This document shows positions 9,741 through 19,929 of a stretch of DNA of 64,000 bases, piece after piece. This DNA is from Pseudomonas sessilinigenes (GTDB taxonomy: Bacteria > Pseudomonadota > Gammaproteobacteria > Pseudomonadales > Pseudomonadaceae): contig NZ_CP027706.1 of assembly GCF_003850565.1 (NCBI RefSeq), positions 4,464,001 to 4,528,000 on the forward strand, written 5' to 3'. Under the pieces are notes generated by a model, which did no database searches, was not told the origin of the DNA, and saw nothing but the letters and a program-made list of their open reading frames with translations. A program made the translations under genes and the position numbers. Positions within the stretch are counted from its first letter, which is position 1; every line of letters starts with the position of its first letter.

Positions 9741-10384
9741 TGGGCAAACGTATCGGCCTGCTGGGTGGCACCTTCGATCCAGTGCATATCGGCCACCTGC
9801 GTGGCGCACTGGAAGTGGCCGAATCCATGCGACTCGACGAGCTGCGCCTGGCACCCAGTGCCAGGCCGCCTCATCGGGATACACCGCAGGTGTCGGCGCT
9901 CGATCGTCTGGCGATGGTCGAGCGTGCGGTGGCGGGCGTCTCACCCCTGGTGGTGGACGACCGTGAGCTGAAACGGGACAAACCGTCCTACACCATAGAC
10001 ACACTGGAGCAGATGCGTGCCGAACTGGCTGCTGACGACCAGTTGTTCCTGCTGTTGGGCTGGGACGCATTTTGCGGCCTGCCCACCTGGCATCGCTGGG
10101 AGGAGTTGCTCCAGCATTGCCACATCCTGGTGCTGCAACGCCCGGATGCCGATAGCGAGCCGCCGGATGCCCTGCGCAACCTGTTGGCGGCCCGCTCGGT
10201 GAGCGATCCGCTGGCCCTGGCAGGGCCGGGGGGACATATTGCATTCGTCTGGCAGACACCGCTCGCGGTGTCTGCCACCCAGATCCGTCAACTGCTGGCC
10301 AGCGGTAAGTCGGTACGTTTCCTGGTGCCTGACGCGGTCCTGGCCTATATCGATGCTCACGGACTTTACCGTGCGCCGAACTGA
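9740..10384 (+). CDS. nadD: Nicotinate-nucleotide adenylyltransferase
   Basis: A 214-residue nucleotidyltransferase that adenylates nicotinate mononucleotide in NAD synthesis. The [12 protein letters not shown] motif (residues 9-20) is the T/HIGH signature, and the C-terminal [20 protein letters not shown] fits the ISSTxIR motif. The start overlaps the proA stop codon. It is followed by rsfS after 60 bases. Confidence 0.95.
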   Translation: MGKRIGLLGGTFDPVHIGHLRGALEVAESMRLDELRLAPSARPPHRDTPQVSALDRLAMVERAVAGVSPLVVDDRELKRDKPSYTIDTLEQMRAELAADDQLFLLLGWDAFCGLPTWHRWEELLQHCHILVLQRPDADSEPPDALRNLLAARSVSDPLALAGPGGHIAFVWQTPLAVSATQIRQLLASGKSVRFLVPDAVLAYIDAHGLYRAPN

Positions 10385-10444
10385 AGGAATGCTGCCGGCC
10401 CAGGCCGTGCGGCGTTCCGTACATACGAGCTGAACGAGTTTTAT

Positions 10445-10867
10445 ATGACTAACCAAGTAATGAAAGGCGAAGATCTGGTCAAGGTGGCTGTTGCCGCGCT
10501 GGAAGACGTCAAGGCCCAGGACATCCTGGTGATCGATGTGCGCGACAAGCAGAGCATCACCGACTACATGGTGATCGCCACCGGTACCTCCAACCGCCAG
10601 ATCGGCGCGATGCTGGAAAAGGTCCGCGAGATGGTCAAGGCCCAGGGCGTACGCCCTCTGGGTGAAGAAGGCAAGGGCGACAGCGACTGGGTCCTGCTGG
10701 ACCTGGACGACGTGATCGTGCACATGATGACCGCCTCTGCCCGCCAGTTCTATGACCTGGAGCGCCTGTGGCAGGGCGCTGAGCAGAGTCGTGCGGCCGA
10801 CGGCAAGCACCACAGCCCGGAAAACACCCATGAGCACTTCGCCAAGCTCAACAAAGACCAGCAATAA
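10445..10867 (+). CDS. rsfS: Ribosomal silencing factor RsfS
   Basis: A 140-residue protein of the RsfS/Iojap (DUF143) family, which binds ribosomal protein uL14 and blocks subunit joining in slow growth. The DYMVIATGTSNRQI and LLDLDDVIVHMM segments are typical. It has a C-terminal extension of about 25 charged residues beyond the core domain. The nadD-rsfS-rlmH order is the usual one in gammaproteobacteria. Confidence 0.95.
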   Translation: MTNQVMKGEDLVKVAVAALEDVKAQDILVIDVRDKQSITDYMVIATGTSNRQIGAMLEKVREMVKAQGVRPLGEEGKGDSDWVLLDLDDVIVHMMTASARQFYDLERLWQGAEQSRAADGKHHSPENTHEHFAKLNKDQQ

Positions 10868-10876
10868 GGGACGGCT

Positions 10877-11344
10877 GTGCGCCTGCGTCTGATCGCTGTC
10901 GGTTCACGCATGCCCAAATGGGTGGAAGAGGGTTGGCATGAGTATGCCAAGCGTCTGCCGTCCGAGTTGGCGCTTGAACTGGTGGAAATACCGCTCAATA
11001 CCCGAGGCAAGAATGCCGACGTGGCCCGCTTTATCCGTCAGGAAGGCGAGGCCATGCTGGCCAAGGTCGGGCATAACGAGCGCATCGTCACCCTCGAGGT
11101 GCACGGCAAGCCCTGGAGCACCGAGCAGTTGGCGGTGGAGCTGGATCGCTGGCGCCTCGACTCGCGTACTGTGAACTTCATGGTCGGTGGCCCGGAAGGG
11201 CTGGCACCGGAGGTCTGTGCGCGGGCCGACCAGCGTTGGTCGTTGTCGCCCCTGACCCTGCCGCACCCCCTGGTGCGGATTCTCATCGGCGAACAGCTGT
11301 ATCGTGCCTGGACCGTGCTGTCTGGCCACCCCTACCACAAGTAG
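10877..11344 (+). CDS. rlmH: 23S rRNA pseudouridine-1915 N3-methyltransferase
   Basis: A 155-residue SPOUT-class methyltransferase that methylates pseudouridine 1915 in helix 69 of 23S rRNA. The SAM-binding knot is visible as FMVGGPEGL and the C-terminal [18 protein letters not shown]. The start codon is GTG, with AAGGGA upstream. It lies 9 bases after rsfS and 12 before mrdA. Confidence 0.95.
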   Translation: MRLRLIAVGSRMPKWVEEGWHEYAKRLPSELALELVEIPLNTRGKNADVARFIRQEGEAMLAKVGHNERIVTLEVHGKPWSTEQLAVELDRWRLDSRTVNFMVGGPEGLAPEVCARADQRWSLSPLTLPHPLVRILIGEQLYRAWTVLSGHPYHK

Positions 11345-11356
11345 CCCACGCCCCTC

Positions 11357-13252
11357 ATGTCTCAGCCGATCCGTATCAAGGACCATGAAAAAGACGCCCG
11401 CCTGGTGCGTAACCGGGTGGTGTTCGGCGCCATTCTGGTGGTCTGTCTGATCGGCGTGCTGATTGCCCGCCTGTACTACCTGCAGGTGATCCAGTACGAA
11501 ATTCACTCGACCAAGTCGGAGAGTAACCGGGTTCACGTCCAGTCCATTCCTCCGAGCCGGGGCCTGATCTATGACCGTAATGGCGTGGTGGTGGCTGACA
11601 ACCGGCCCAGCTTCAGCCTGAGCATGACGCGCGAGCGTTCCGGTGACTGGCGGCAGGTGCTCGATGTGGTCGTCGAAGTGCTGGAGCTGACGCCCGAAGA
11701 CCGCGTGCTGTTCGAAAAGCGCGTCAAGCAGGGGCCGCGGGCATTCGAACCGGTACCGATCCTGTTCGAGCTGACGGAAGAACAGATAGCCCGCATCGCA
11801 GTGAACCAGTTCCGCCTGCCAGGCGTGGAAGTGGTTGCCCAGTTGGTCCGGCATTACCCACAGGGAGCACACTTCGCCCATTCCGTGGGCTATGTGGGGC
11901 GGATCAACGAAAAAGAACAGAAGACCCTGGACAAGGTGAACTACAGCGGCACGCACCATATCGGCAAGACCGGTATCGAGCGCTTCTACGAGGCGGAACT
12001 GCACGGGCAGGTCGGTTACGAAGAGGTCGAGACCAATGCTCGAAATCGTGTGTTGCGCGTGCTCAAGCGTACCGATCCGATTCCAGGCAAGGACATTGTC
12101 CTGAGCCTGGATATCAAGTTGCAGGAAGCGGCAGAGGCGGCCCTGGGCGGTCGACGGGGCGCGGTGGTGGCATTGGACCCGAACACTGGTGAAGTACTGG
12201 CGATGGTCAGCCAGCCAAGCTTCGACCCCAACCTGTTCGTGACCGGTATCAGCTTCAAGGCCTATGCCGAATTGCGCGACTCCATCGACCGGCCGCTGTT
12301 CAATCGGGTGCTGCGCGGACTCTACCCGCCAGGCTCGACCATCAAGCCGGCGGTGGCGATTGCCGGACTGGATGCCGGGGTCGTCACGGCGGCGACCCGG
12401 GTTTATGACCCCGGCTACTACCAATTGCCCAACTACGATCACAAATACCGTAACTGGAACCGCACCGGCGACGGCTTCGTTGACCTGGATACGGCGATCA
12501 TGCGGTCCAACGACACCTACTTCTACGACCTGGCCCACAAGCTGGGAGTCGATCGGCTCTCGGCCTACATGAGCAAGTTCGGTATCGGCCAGAAGGTCTC
12601 CCTGGATATGTTCGAGGAGTCGCCAGGGCTGATGCCTACCCGCGAGTGGAAGCGTGCGACCCGGCGCCAGGCCTGGTTCCCGGGGGAAACCCTGATTCTC
12701 GGAATCGGCCAGGGCTACATGCAGTCGACACCGCTGCAGCTGGCCCAGGCTACCGCCCTGGTGGCCAGCAAGGGGCGCTGGAACCGGCCGCATCTGGCCA
12801 AGAGCATCGAGGGCGAAAAACCCGTGGATCACAATCCGATGCCGGATATCGTGCTGCGCGACCCCGCGGACTGGACGCGGGTCAACCATGGCATGCAACA
12901 GGTGATGCACGGTGCCCGGGGTACCGCACGCAAGGCTGCGGTCGGCTCGCCGTATCGCATCGCCGGCAAGAGTGGTACGGCCCAGGTGGTAGCGATCAAG
13001 CAGGGCGAGAAGTACGACCGCTCCAAGGTCCAGGAGCGCCACCGCGACCACGCCTTGTTCGTGGGGTTCGCGCCTGCCGAGAATCCGAAGATCGTGGTGT
13101 CGGTGATGGTGGAGAACGGTGAGTCGGGCTCCGGTGTCGCCGCACCTGTAGTGCGCCAGGTCATGGATGCCTGGCTCCTGGGCCCGGATGGCCAGCTCAA
13201 GCCAGAATTCGCCAGCCCTATCAGCACGGAGGCTACGGCCCGTGAAGAGTAA
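11357..13252 (+). CDS. mrdA: Penicillin-binding protein 2 (transpeptidase of the elongasome)
   Basis: A 631-residue class B PBP required for cell elongation and rod shape. There is one N-terminal membrane segment (about 20-41), a dimerisation domain beginning near SIPPSRGLIYDRNG, and the transpeptidase domain with active-site Ser327 (STIK, 327-330), an SxN motif (SND) and a KSGTA box. The 3' end overlaps the rodA start, so PBP2 and RodA, which work as a complex, are coupled. Confidence 0.96.
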   Translation: MSQPIRIKDHEKDARLVRNRVVFGAILVVCLIGVLIARLYYLQVIQYEIHSTKSESNRVHVQSIPPSRGLIYDRNGVVVADNRPSFSLSMTRERSGDWRQVLDVVVEVLELTPEDRVLFEKRVKQGPRAFEPVPILFELTEEQIARIAVNQFRLPGVEVVAQLVRHYPQGAHFAHSVGYVGRINEKEQKTLDKVNYSGTHHIGKTGIERFYEAELHGQVGYEEVETNARNRVLRVLKRTDPIPGKDIVLSLDIKLQEAAEAALGGRRGAVVALDPNTGEVLAMVSQPSFDPNLFVTGISFKAYAELRDSIDRPLFNRVLRGLYPPGSTIKPAVAIAGLDAGVVTAATRVYDPGYYQLPNYDHKYRNWNRTGDGFVDLDTAIMRSNDTYFYDLAHKLGVDRLSAYMSKFGIGQKVSLDMFEESPGLMPTREWKRATRRQAWFPGETLILGIGQGYMQSTPLQLAQATALVASKGRWNRPHLAKSIEGEKPVDHNPMPDIVLRDPADWTRVNHGMQQVMHGARGTARKAAVGSPYRIAGKSGTAQVVAIKQGEKYDRSKVQERHRDHALFVGFAPAENPKIVVSVMVENGESGSGVAAPVVRQVMDAWLLGPDGQLKPEFASPISTEATAREE

Positions 13253-14387
13253 TTTTGACCGCATTCTGTCCAGCGAGGATGTGATGCGGCGTCGGGCGAC
13301 GCTATTGCAACGCCTGCATATCGATGGCCCTTTGTTGATCCTGCTGCTGACCCTGGCCGCCGGCAGCCTGTTCGTGCTGTATTCGGCCAGCGGCAAGAGC
13401 TGGGACCTGTTGGCCAAGCAAGCCACGTCCTTCGGTATCGGCCTGGTGTCGATGATTGTCATCGCCCAGTTCGAGCCGCGCTTCATGGCGCGCTGGGTAC
13501 CGCTGGGCTATGTGTTCGGCGTGGTGCTGCTGGTGGTGGTGGACGTGATGGGGCATAACGCCATGGGGGCGACCCGTTGGATCAATGTCCCCGGGGTCAT
13601 CCGCTTCCAGCCTTCGGAGTTCATGAAGATCATCATGCCGGCGACCATCGCCTGGTACCTGTCCAAGCGCACCTTGCCGCCGCACCTCAAGCACGTGGCG
13701 ATCAGCCTCATCCTGATCGGCTTGCCGTTCATGCTGATCGTGCGCCAACCCGACCTGGGTACGGCCTTGCTGATCCTGGCCGGGGGCACCTTCGTGCTGT
13801 TCATGGGCGGTTTGCGCTGGCGCTGGATCATCGGTGTGCTGGCGGCCGCGGTGCCGGTGGCGATTGCCATGTGGATGTTCATCATGCACGACTACCAGAA
13901 GCAGCGGATCCTGACCTTCCTCGACCCGGAAAGCGATCCTTTGGGTACCGGCTGGAACATCATCCAGTCCAAGGCGGCCATCGGCTCCGGCGGCGTGTTC
14001 GGCAAGGGCTGGTTGCTGGGCACCCAATCGCACCTGGACTTTTTGCCCGAGAGCCACACCGACTTTATTATCGCGGTCCTGGGCGAGGAGTTCGGCCTGG
14101 TGGGGATCTGCGCATTGTTGCTGATCTACCTGCTGCTGATCGGGCGCGGCCTGGTGATCACGGCGCAGGCCCAGACACTGTTCGGCAAGTTGCTGGCAGG
14201 CAGCCTGACCATGACGTTTTTTGTTTACGTTTTCGTCAACATCGGTATGGTCAGTGGCTTGTTGCCGGTGGTGGGAGTTCCGTTGCCCTTCATTAGCTAC
14301 GGAGGAACTTCGTTGGTGACGCTACTGTCAGCGTTTGGGGTTTTGATGTCGATCCATACCCATCGCAAGTGGATCGCACAGGTTTGA
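13242..14387 (+). CDS. rodA: Peptidoglycan glycosyltransferase RodA (SEDS family)
   Basis: A polytopic SEDS-family polymerase with about ten membrane segments that works with PBP2 in lateral wall growth. Family motifs include QPSEFMK, DLGTALL, LPESHTDFI and the C-terminal PLPFISYGGTS. The GTG at 13242, inside the mrdA stop region, gives 381 residues. The ATG at 13284 with GAGG just upstream gives 367 residues and is a real alternative. Confidence 0.95.
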   Translation: MKSNFDRILSSEDVMRRRATLLQRLHIDGPLLILLLTLAAGSLFVLYSASGKSWDLLAKQATSFGIGLVSMIVIAQFEPRFMARWVPLGYVFGVVLLVVVDVMGHNAMGATRWINVPGVIRFQPSEFMKIIMPATIAWYLSKRTLPPHLKHVAISLILIGLPFMLIVRQPDLGTALLILAGGTFVLFMGGLRWRWIIGVLAAAVPVAIAMWMFIMHDYQKQRILTFLDPESDPLGTGWNIIQSKAAIGSGGVFGKGWLLGTQSHLDFLPESHTDFIIAVLGEEFGLVGICALLLIYLLLIGRGLVITAQAQTLFGKLLAGSLTMTFFVYVFVNIGMVSGLLPVVGVPLPFISYGGTSLVTLLSAFGVLMSIHTHRKWIAQV

Positions 14388-14404
14388 TTAAGGTGAAGAA
14401 TTCA

Positions 14405-15415
14405 ATGCAAGTAATGCGTGGCTGGACCGCTCGGTATGCTCCATGGGTCGGTCTGGCGAGCATCCTGGGGGCCGTGGAACCTGCTTCGGCTGGTGCCTAC
14501 GAAGGCTCGCCCCAGGTTGCCGAATTCGTCGGGGAAATGACCCGGGACTACGGTTTTGCCGGTGAGCAGCTCATGAGCGTGTTCCGCGAAGCCGAGCGCA
14601 AGCAAGCAATTCTTGATGCCATTTCGCGACCTGCCGAGCGGGTCAAGCAGTGGAAGGAATACCGCCCGATGTTCATCACCGACGCGCGCATTGCCCGCGG
14701 TGTGGACTTCTGGCGCCAGCACGAGGCGGTGTTGGCCCGGGCTGAACAGGAGTACGGAGTACCGGCCCAGGTCATCGTGTCGATCATCGGCGTCGAGACC
14801 TTTTTCGGGCGTAATACGGGCAATTATCGGGTGATCGATGCCTTGTCGACCCTGGGCTTCGATTATCCGCCGCGGGCTGAATTCTTCCGCAAGGAGCTGC
14901 GCGAGTTCCTGCTGTTGGCGCGCGAAGAACAACTGGATCCGCTGAGTCTCAAGGGCTCCTACGCCGGTGCCATGGGGCTGCCGCAGTTCATGCCGAGCAG
15001 CTTCCGGGCCTATGCCGTGGATTTCGATGGCGATGGGCACATCAATATCTGGACCAATCCGGACGATGCCATCGGCAGCGTGGCCAGCTACTTCAAGCGC
15101 CATGGTTGGGTCGCCGGCGAGCCGGTGGTCAGTCGCGCCGACGTGCGCGGCGATCGTGTAGATGAGGGCCTGACCACCGGGATCGAGCCGACGAAGACCG
15201 TCGGGGAGTTGCGAGCCCTGGGCTGGTCGAGTCATGATGCGCTGCGCGATGATATGCCGGTTACTGCTTTCCGCCTGGAGGGTGATAACGGTCCGGAATA
15301 CTGGATGGGCCTGAAGAACTTCTACGCGATCACTCGCTATAATCGCAGCGTGATGTATGCCATGGCCGTACATCAGCTGTCTGAACAGCTGGTCCAAGCA
15401 CGGGGCGTCAAGTAA
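14405..15415 (+). CDS. sltB1: Lytic murein transglycosylase, SltB/MltB family (SltB1 type)
   Basis: A 336-residue periplasmic murein hydrolase that cleaves glycan strands with formation of anhydroMurNAc. After a signal sequence (about 1-31) come the family motifs VSIIGVETFFGRNTG, which contains the catalytic Glu, and [27 protein letters not shown]. There is no lipobox, so it is probably soluble. Its place between rodA and rlpA matches SltB1 of P. aeruginosa. Confidence 0.9.
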   Translation: MQVMRGWTARYAPWVGLASILGAVEPASAGAYEGSPQVAEFVGEMTRDYGFAGEQLMSVFREAERKQAILDAISRPAERVKQWKEYRPMFITDARIARGVDFWRQHEAVLARAEQEYGVPAQVIVSIIGVETFFGRNTGNYRVIDALSTLGFDYPPRAEFFRKELREFLLLAREEQLDPLSLKGSYAGAMGLPQFMPSSFRAYAVDFDGDGHINIWTNPDDAIGSVASYFKRHGWVAGEPVVSRADVRGDRVDEGLTTGIEPTKTVGELRALGWSSHDALRDDMPVTAFRLEGDNGPEYWMGLKNFYAITRYNRSVMYAMAVHQLSEQLVQARGVK

Positions 15416-16416
15416 TGCTGGCAATGCCAATCTGCAAACCCCTGAAGCTGCTGGCTTTTGCCGCATTGTCGCTGTTGGTGGCCAGTTGCTCGACGAGCCG
15501 CGCGCCACAGCAGAAACCCACCAATACCGTGCGTTCGATGCCGGGCCTGGATATCAATCGCGCCCACAAGGATGGCGCGCCCTGGTGGGATGTCGATGTA
15601 TCGCGCATTCCCGATGCCACGCCAACCCTGCACACCGGCCCGTACAAGGCCAATCCCTATACGGTACTGGGCAAGACCTACTTCCCGATCCAGGAGTCCA
15701 AGAACTACGTGGCGTCGGGCACGGCTTCCTGGTACGGCACCAAGTTCCACGGCCAGAACACCGCCAATGGCGAGGTCTATGATTTGTACGGCATGAGTGC
15801 CGCGCACAAGACACTGCCATTGCCCAGCTATGTACGGGTGACCAACCTGGACAACAACCGCAGCGTGATCCTGCGGGTCAACGACCGGGGGCCGTTCTAT
15901 TCCGACCGGATCATCGACCTGTCTTATGCGGCGGCCAAGAAGCTCGGTTATGCCGAGACCGGGACTGCCCGAGTCAAGGTCGAGGGCATCGATCCTCAGC
16001 AATGGTGGGCCCAGCGTGGCCGTCCGGCGCCTTTGATGCTCAACGAGCCGCAAGTGGCGCAGAATAGCGCGCCGGTGATCACCAGTTCGGCCGGTACGGT
16101 CGAGCAGTGGACTCCGCCACCGCAGCAACATGCGGCCGCGGTGGTTCCTGTACAGGTCAAGAGCGGTTCTGCGGCCGCCTCCGGCCAGTACCTGCAGGTA
16201 GGTGCCTTCGCCAATCCGGATGCGGCCGAGCTGTTGAGGTCGAAGTTGAGTTCAATGGTGAGCGCCCCGGTGTTCATCAGTTCGATCGTACGTAATCAGC
16301 AGACGCTGCACCGGGTACGCCTGGGGCCGTTCGGATCGCCGGGAGAAACCCAGCAAGCGCAGAATAGCGTGCGCCTGGCCAACCTGGGTCAGGCGAGCGT
16401 GGTCACTGCAGAGTAG
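15415..16416 (+). CDS. rlpA: Septal-ring lytic transglycosylase RlpA
   Basis: A 333-residue outer-membrane lipoprotein: signal ending in a lipobox (LLVASC), a double-psi beta-barrel domain (about 95-190) with SGTASWYG, FHGQNTANGE and VNDRGPF, and a C-terminal SPOR domain (about 258-330). RlpA cleaves denuded glycan at division sites in Pseudomonas, and the SPOR domain targets it there. The start overlaps the sltB1 stop (TAATG). Confidence 0.95.
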   Translation: MLAMPICKPLKLLAFAALSLLVASCSTSRAPQQKPTNTVRSMPGLDINRAHKDGAPWWDVDVSRIPDATPTLHTGPYKANPYTVLGKTYFPIQESKNYVASGTASWYGTKFHGQNTANGEVYDLYGMSAAHKTLPLPSYVRVTNLDNNRSVILRVNDRGPFYSDRIIDLSYAAAKKLGYAETGTARVKVEGIDPQQWWAQRGRPAPLMLNEPQVAQNSAPVITSSAGTVEQWTPPPQQHAAAVVPVQVKSGSAAASGQYLQVGAFANPDAAELLRSKLSSMVSAPVFISSIVRNQQTLHRVRLGPFGSPGETQQAQNSVRLANLGQASVVTAE

Positions 16417-16600
16417 GGACGCTGAGAAATGATGGTTCGCTTGCGGTACTGGGGGGCGATCCTGGTTGTTGGCTCGTCGTACAACAAAAGCCCGGCAAGG
16501 GTCAGTGAGTGAACAACGTTACACGCGACAGCCCTTTAGATGGCTGTCTGAAATAATTTTGCCCCTGGGGCAAGTTTCCATTAGCGACTTCGAGAGACGG

Positions 16601-17758
16601 ATGAACATCACCACCTTTGCCAAACGCCTGTGCCTGCTTGTCCCGCTGATCATCACGCCCGCCGCCTGGGCGGTAGAGGCGATGCCGTCGCCACCGCAGC
16701 TGGCCGCCAAATCCTATGTGCTCATGGATGCCAGCAGCGGAAACGTGCTGGTGGAGAACAACGGTGACCAGCGCCTGCCGCCGGCCAGCTTGACCAAGCT
16801 GATGACCGCCTATATCGCCACCCTGGAAATCCGCCGTGGCCAGATCGGCGAGAACGATCCAGTGACCGTCAGTGAAAACGCCTGGCGTACCGGCGGTTCG
16901 CGGATGTTCATCAAGGTGGGGTCGCAAGTCTCCGTCAGCGACCTGCTGCACGGCATCATCATCCAGTCGGGCAACGACGCCAGCGTGGCGATTTCCGAGC
17001 ATATCGCCGGTAGCGAAGACGCCTTCGCCGACATGATGAACAAGACTGCCGGCGACCTGGGCATGAGCAACAGCCACTTCATGAACCCGACCGGCCTGCC
17101 GAACCCCGAGCATTACTCGTCGGCCCATGACATGGCGTTGCTGGCCCGCGCGATCATCCATGAAGACCCGGCTCACTATGCGATCTACTCGCAGAAGGAG
17201 TTCTTCTGGAACGGTATCAAGCAGCCTAACCGCAACCTGTTGCTGTGGCGTGACAAGACCGTCGATGGCCTGAAGACCGGCCACACGGACGAAGCGGGCT
17301 ATTGCATGGTGTCCTCGGCGGTACGTGATGGCATGCGCCTGATCGCCGTGGTATTCGGTACCAACAGCGAACAGGCCCGCGCAGCCGAGACCCAGAAGCT
17401 TCTGACCTACGGTTTCCGCTTCTTCGAAACCCAGACCTTCTACCAGAAGGGCACCGAACTGGCCCAGGCGCCGGTCTGGAAGGGCACGACCCATCAAGTC
17501 AAGGCCGGCCTGGCCGAAGACCTGACCATGACCATGCCCAAGGGCCAGCTGAAGAAGCTGGCAGCCAGCATGACCATGAACCCGCAGCTGGTCGCTCCGA
17601 TCGCCAAGGGTGACGTGATCGGTAAGGTCGAAGTGAAACTGGACGATAAAGTGGTGCACAGCGCCGACCTGATCGCTCTGGACGCGGTCGAGGAAGGTGG
17701 TATCTTCCGTCGCATGTGGGATAGCATCCGTCTATTCTTCTACGGCTTGTTCAACTGA
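16601..17758 (+). CDS. dacA: D-alanyl-D-alanine carboxypeptidase (PBP5)
   Basis: A 385-residue low-molecular-weight PBP that trims pentapeptide side chains. Signal peptide 1-24; active-site SLTK with Ser63/Lys66; SGN at 123-125; KTG box in DGLKTGHTDEAG; a C-terminal PBP5 domain; and a C-terminal amphipathic anchor (MWDSIRLFFYGLF). Homologues start at this ATG. In P. aeruginosa the equivalent gene is called dacC. Confidence 0.95.
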   Translation: MNITTFAKRLCLLVPLIITPAAWAVEAMPSPPQLAAKSYVLMDASSGNVLVENNGDQRLPPASLTKLMTAYIATLEIRRGQIGENDPVTVSENAWRTGGSRMFIKVGSQVSVSDLLHGIIIQSGNDASVAISEHIAGSEDAFADMMNKTAGDLGMSNSHFMNPTGLPNPEHYSSAHDMALLARAIIHEDPAHYAIYSQKEFFWNGIKQPNRNLLLWRDKTVDGLKTGHTDEAGYCMVSSAVRDGMRLIAVVFGTNSEQARAAETQKLLTYGFRFFETQTFYQKGTELAQAPVWKGTTHQVKAGLAEDLTMTMPKGQLKKLAASMTMNPQLVAPIAKGDVIGKVEVKLDDKVVHSADLIALDAVEEGGIFRRMWDSIRLFFYGLFN

Positions 17759-17771
17759 TATTGTCGACCTG

Positions 17772-17806
17772 CATGGCCCTCGCTCCCTAGTGGTGCGGGG
17801 GCCATG
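17772..17806. repeat. Inverted repeat between dacA and ybeD
   Basis: Two 12-base arms (CATGGCCCTCGC and GCGGGGGCCATG) can pair over their full length with one G-U pair and an 11-base loop. There is no U-run after it in the forward direction, so it may be an mRNA-stabilising or attenuating hairpin rather than a full terminator. Confidence 0.5.
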
Positions 17807-17839
17807 TCCGTCGCCACGGCTTACGAGGCCGTTACTGCC

Positions 17840-18115
17840 ATGACAGACACTGACGTTAAGTCGCACAAGATTGAATTCCCCGTCGATGACTATCCGATCA
17901 AGGTGATCGGTGACACGGTCGTCGGCTTCAAGGACACCGTGATCGAGATCCTTGCCAAGTACGCCACCCTGGACATCAAGTCCCTGGCCGAGCGCCAGAG
18001 CAGCAATGGCAAGTACACCACTGTACAACTGCACATCACCGCCACCGGTGAAGACCAACTGCGTGATATCAATAGTGCCCTGCGTGCTACCGGTGTCGTC
18101 CACATGGTGCTGTGA
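17840..18115 (+). CDS. ybeD: YbeD family protein (DUF493)
   Basis: A 91-residue protein with the ACT-like YbeD fold; motifs [14 protein letters not shown] and [13 protein letters not shown] are conserved in the family. It always sits beside lipB in gammaproteobacteria, so a lipoate-related or allosteric role has been suggested but not shown. The ATG at 17840 gives the usual length. The stop overlaps the lipB start. Confidence 0.92.
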   Translation: MTDTDVKSHKIEFPVDDYPIKVIGDTVVGFKDTVIEILAKYATLDIKSLAERQSSNGKYTTVQLHITATGEDQLRDINSALRATGVVHMVL

Positions 18116-18762
18116 TGTCGCAGACGCTGGGCTTTCGTGAGCTTGGCCTGATGGCCTATGAGCCGGTCTGGCAGGCCATGCAGCGCTTCACCAACCAACG
18201 CGGTACCGAGGCACCGGACGAAGTCTGGCTGGTGCAGCATCCTCCGGTCTTTACCCAGGGGCAGGCCGGCAAGGCCGAGCATCTGCTGGTGCCGGGCGAT
18301 ATTCCCGTGGTGCAGGCTGATCGTGGTGGCCAGGTGACTTATCACGGGCCTGGCCAGTTGGTGGCTTATCTCTTGCTGGATGTGCGCAGGCTGGGTTTCG
18401 GCGTACGTGAACTGGTCAGCCGCATGGAGCGTTGCCTGATCGATTTACTGGCCAGCTACGGCGTTTCGGCGGCGGCCAAGCCCGATGCGCCAGGCGTCTA
18501 TGTAGACGGGGCGAAAATCGCCTCCCTGGGCTTGCGTATTCGCCACGGCTGCTCCTTCCATGGCCTGGCATTGAACGTGGACATGGACTTGCAGCCGTTC
18601 CGACGGATTAACCCCTGTGGTTACGCCGGGTTGGCAATGACCCAGCTGAGCGACCATGCAGGACCGATTGAATTTGCCGAGGTAAGTGCCCGGCTGCGTG
18701 CGCAGCTCGTCAAACACCTCGACTATGCTGAGCAGACGACCCTAACGGGCGGAATCGACTGA
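18115..18762 (+). CDS. lipB: Octanoyl-[acyl-carrier protein]:protein octanoyltransferase
   Basis: A 215-residue enzyme that moves octanoyl from ACP to lipoyl domains, the first step of lipoate synthesis. The [14 protein letters not shown] motif and the catalytic pair Lys134 (GAKIASLG) and Cys168 (NPCGYAG) are present. The ATG overlaps the ybeD stop (TGATG); a GTG three bases upstream is a less likely start. Confidence 0.96.
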   Translation: MSQTLGFRELGLMAYEPVWQAMQRFTNQRGTEAPDEVWLVQHPPVFTQGQAGKAEHLLVPGDIPVVQADRGGQVTYHGPGQLVAYLLLDVRRLGFGVRELVSRMERCLIDLLASYGVSAAAKPDAPGVYVDGAKIASLGLRIRHGCSFHGLALNVDMDLQPFRRINPCGYAGLAMTQLSDHAGPIEFAEVSARLRAQLVKHLDYAEQTTLTGGID

Positions 18763-18763
18763 T

Positions 18764-19789
18764 ATGACTACTGCGCAACAAGACGCTGTTCAAACCCTGA
18801 TCCCGACGCTGGATGTTTCCGAGCGGCCGGCCCGTGCGAAAGTTGAAACCGGCGTCAAGTTGCGCGGTGCAGAGAAGGTCGCGCGTATTCCGGTGAAGAT
18901 CATCCCGACCACCGAGTTGCCGAAGAAGCCGGACTGGATCCGCGTGCGGATCCCGGTATCGCCAGAGGTCGATCGGATCAAGCAGTTGCTGCGCAAGCAC
19001 AAGCTGCATAGCGTCTGCGAAGAGGCATCCTGCCCGAACCTGGGTGAGTGTTTCTCTGGTGGTACCGCGACGTTCATGATCATGGGCGATATCTGCACCC
19101 GCCGTTGCCCCTTCTGTGATGTTGGCCATGGTCGTCCAAAACCCCTGGATGTCGATGAGCCGGTGAACCTGGCCGTGGCCATCGCCGACCTGCGCCTGAA
19201 GTATGTGGTAATCACCTCTGTGGACCGCGACGACCTGCGCGACGGCGGTGCCCAGCACTTTGCCGACTGCATCCGCGAAATCCGCAAGCTGTCGCCAAAT
19301 GTGCAATTGGAAACCCTGGTCCCCGACTATCGCGGCCGCATGGACATTGCCCTGGAAATTACCGCGGCCACTCCACCGGATGTGTTCAACCACAACCTGG
19401 AAACCGTACCGCGCCTGTACAAGGCCGCGCGCCCGGGTTCGGATTACCAGTGGTCGTTGACCCTGCTGCAGAAGTTCAAGCAGCTGGTACCCCACGTGCC
19501 GACCAAGTCAGGCTTGATGCTGGGCCTGGGTGAGACCGACGACGAAGTCATCGAAGTGATGAAGCGCATGCGCGAGCATGACATCGACATGCTGACCCTT
19601 GGCCAGTACCTGCAGCCGTCGCGTAACCACCTGCCGGTGCAGCGTTTCGTGCACCCGGACACCTTCGCCTGGTTCGCCGAGGAAGGCTATCGGATGGGCT
19701 TCAAGAACGTGGCATCCGGCCCGCTGGTGCGTTCCTCGTACCACGCCGACGAACAAGCGAAGCTGGCCAAAGAAGGCCTGGTTTCCTGA
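18764..19789 (+). CDS. lipA: Lipoyl synthase (radical SAM)
   Basis: A 341-residue radical-SAM enzyme that inserts two sulfurs into protein-bound octanoate. Both iron-sulfur motifs are intact: the auxiliary cluster Cys85, Cys90, Cys96 ([12 protein letters not shown]) and the radical-SAM cluster Cys111, Cys115, Cys118 (CTRRCPFC). It starts one base after the lipB stop and ends before a strong hairpin. Confidence 0.97.
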   Translation: MTTAQQDAVQTLIPTLDVSERPARAKVETGVKLRGAEKVARIPVKIIPTTELPKKPDWIRVRIPVSPEVDRIKQLLRKHKLHSVCEEASCPNLGECFSGGTATFMIMGDICTRRCPFCDVGHGRPKPLDVDEPVNLAVAIADLRLKYVVITSVDRDDLRDGGAQHFADCIREIRKLSPNVQLETLVPDYRGRMDIALEITAATPPDVFNHNLETVPRLYKAARPGSDYQWSLTLLQKFKQLVPHVPTKSGLMLGLGETDDEVIEVMKRMREHDIDMLTLGQYLQPSRNHLPVQRFVHPDTFAWFAEEGYRMGFKNVASGPLVRSSYHADEQAKLAKEGLVS

Positions 19790-19795
19790 TTCGTT

Positions 19796-19825
19796 CCGCC
19801 CGCAAGAGCTGATTCTTGCGGGCGG
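19796..19825 (+). terminator. Hairpin after lipA
   Basis: A perfect 12-bp stem (CCGCCCGCAAGA / TCTTGCGGGCGG) with a 6-base loop lies 6 bases after the lipA stop. It marks the end of the ybeD-lipB-lipA unit. The U-tract after it is weak. Confidence 0.7.
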
Positions 19826-19929
19826 TCTACCAATCCCCCTCCTTTGTGTCTCTGGCGGGCGATTTCCCCTTCTGTTTCCTGGCATTCATGGCTACTGTGC
19901 TTGAGTGAACTCACACAGGGAGACTCTGC

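Noticed and set aside
10904..13486. 860-codon open frame on the reverse strand
   Set aside because: It runs opposite rlmH, mrdA and the start of rodA, all of which have full family motifs; no domain is visible in the reverse frame.
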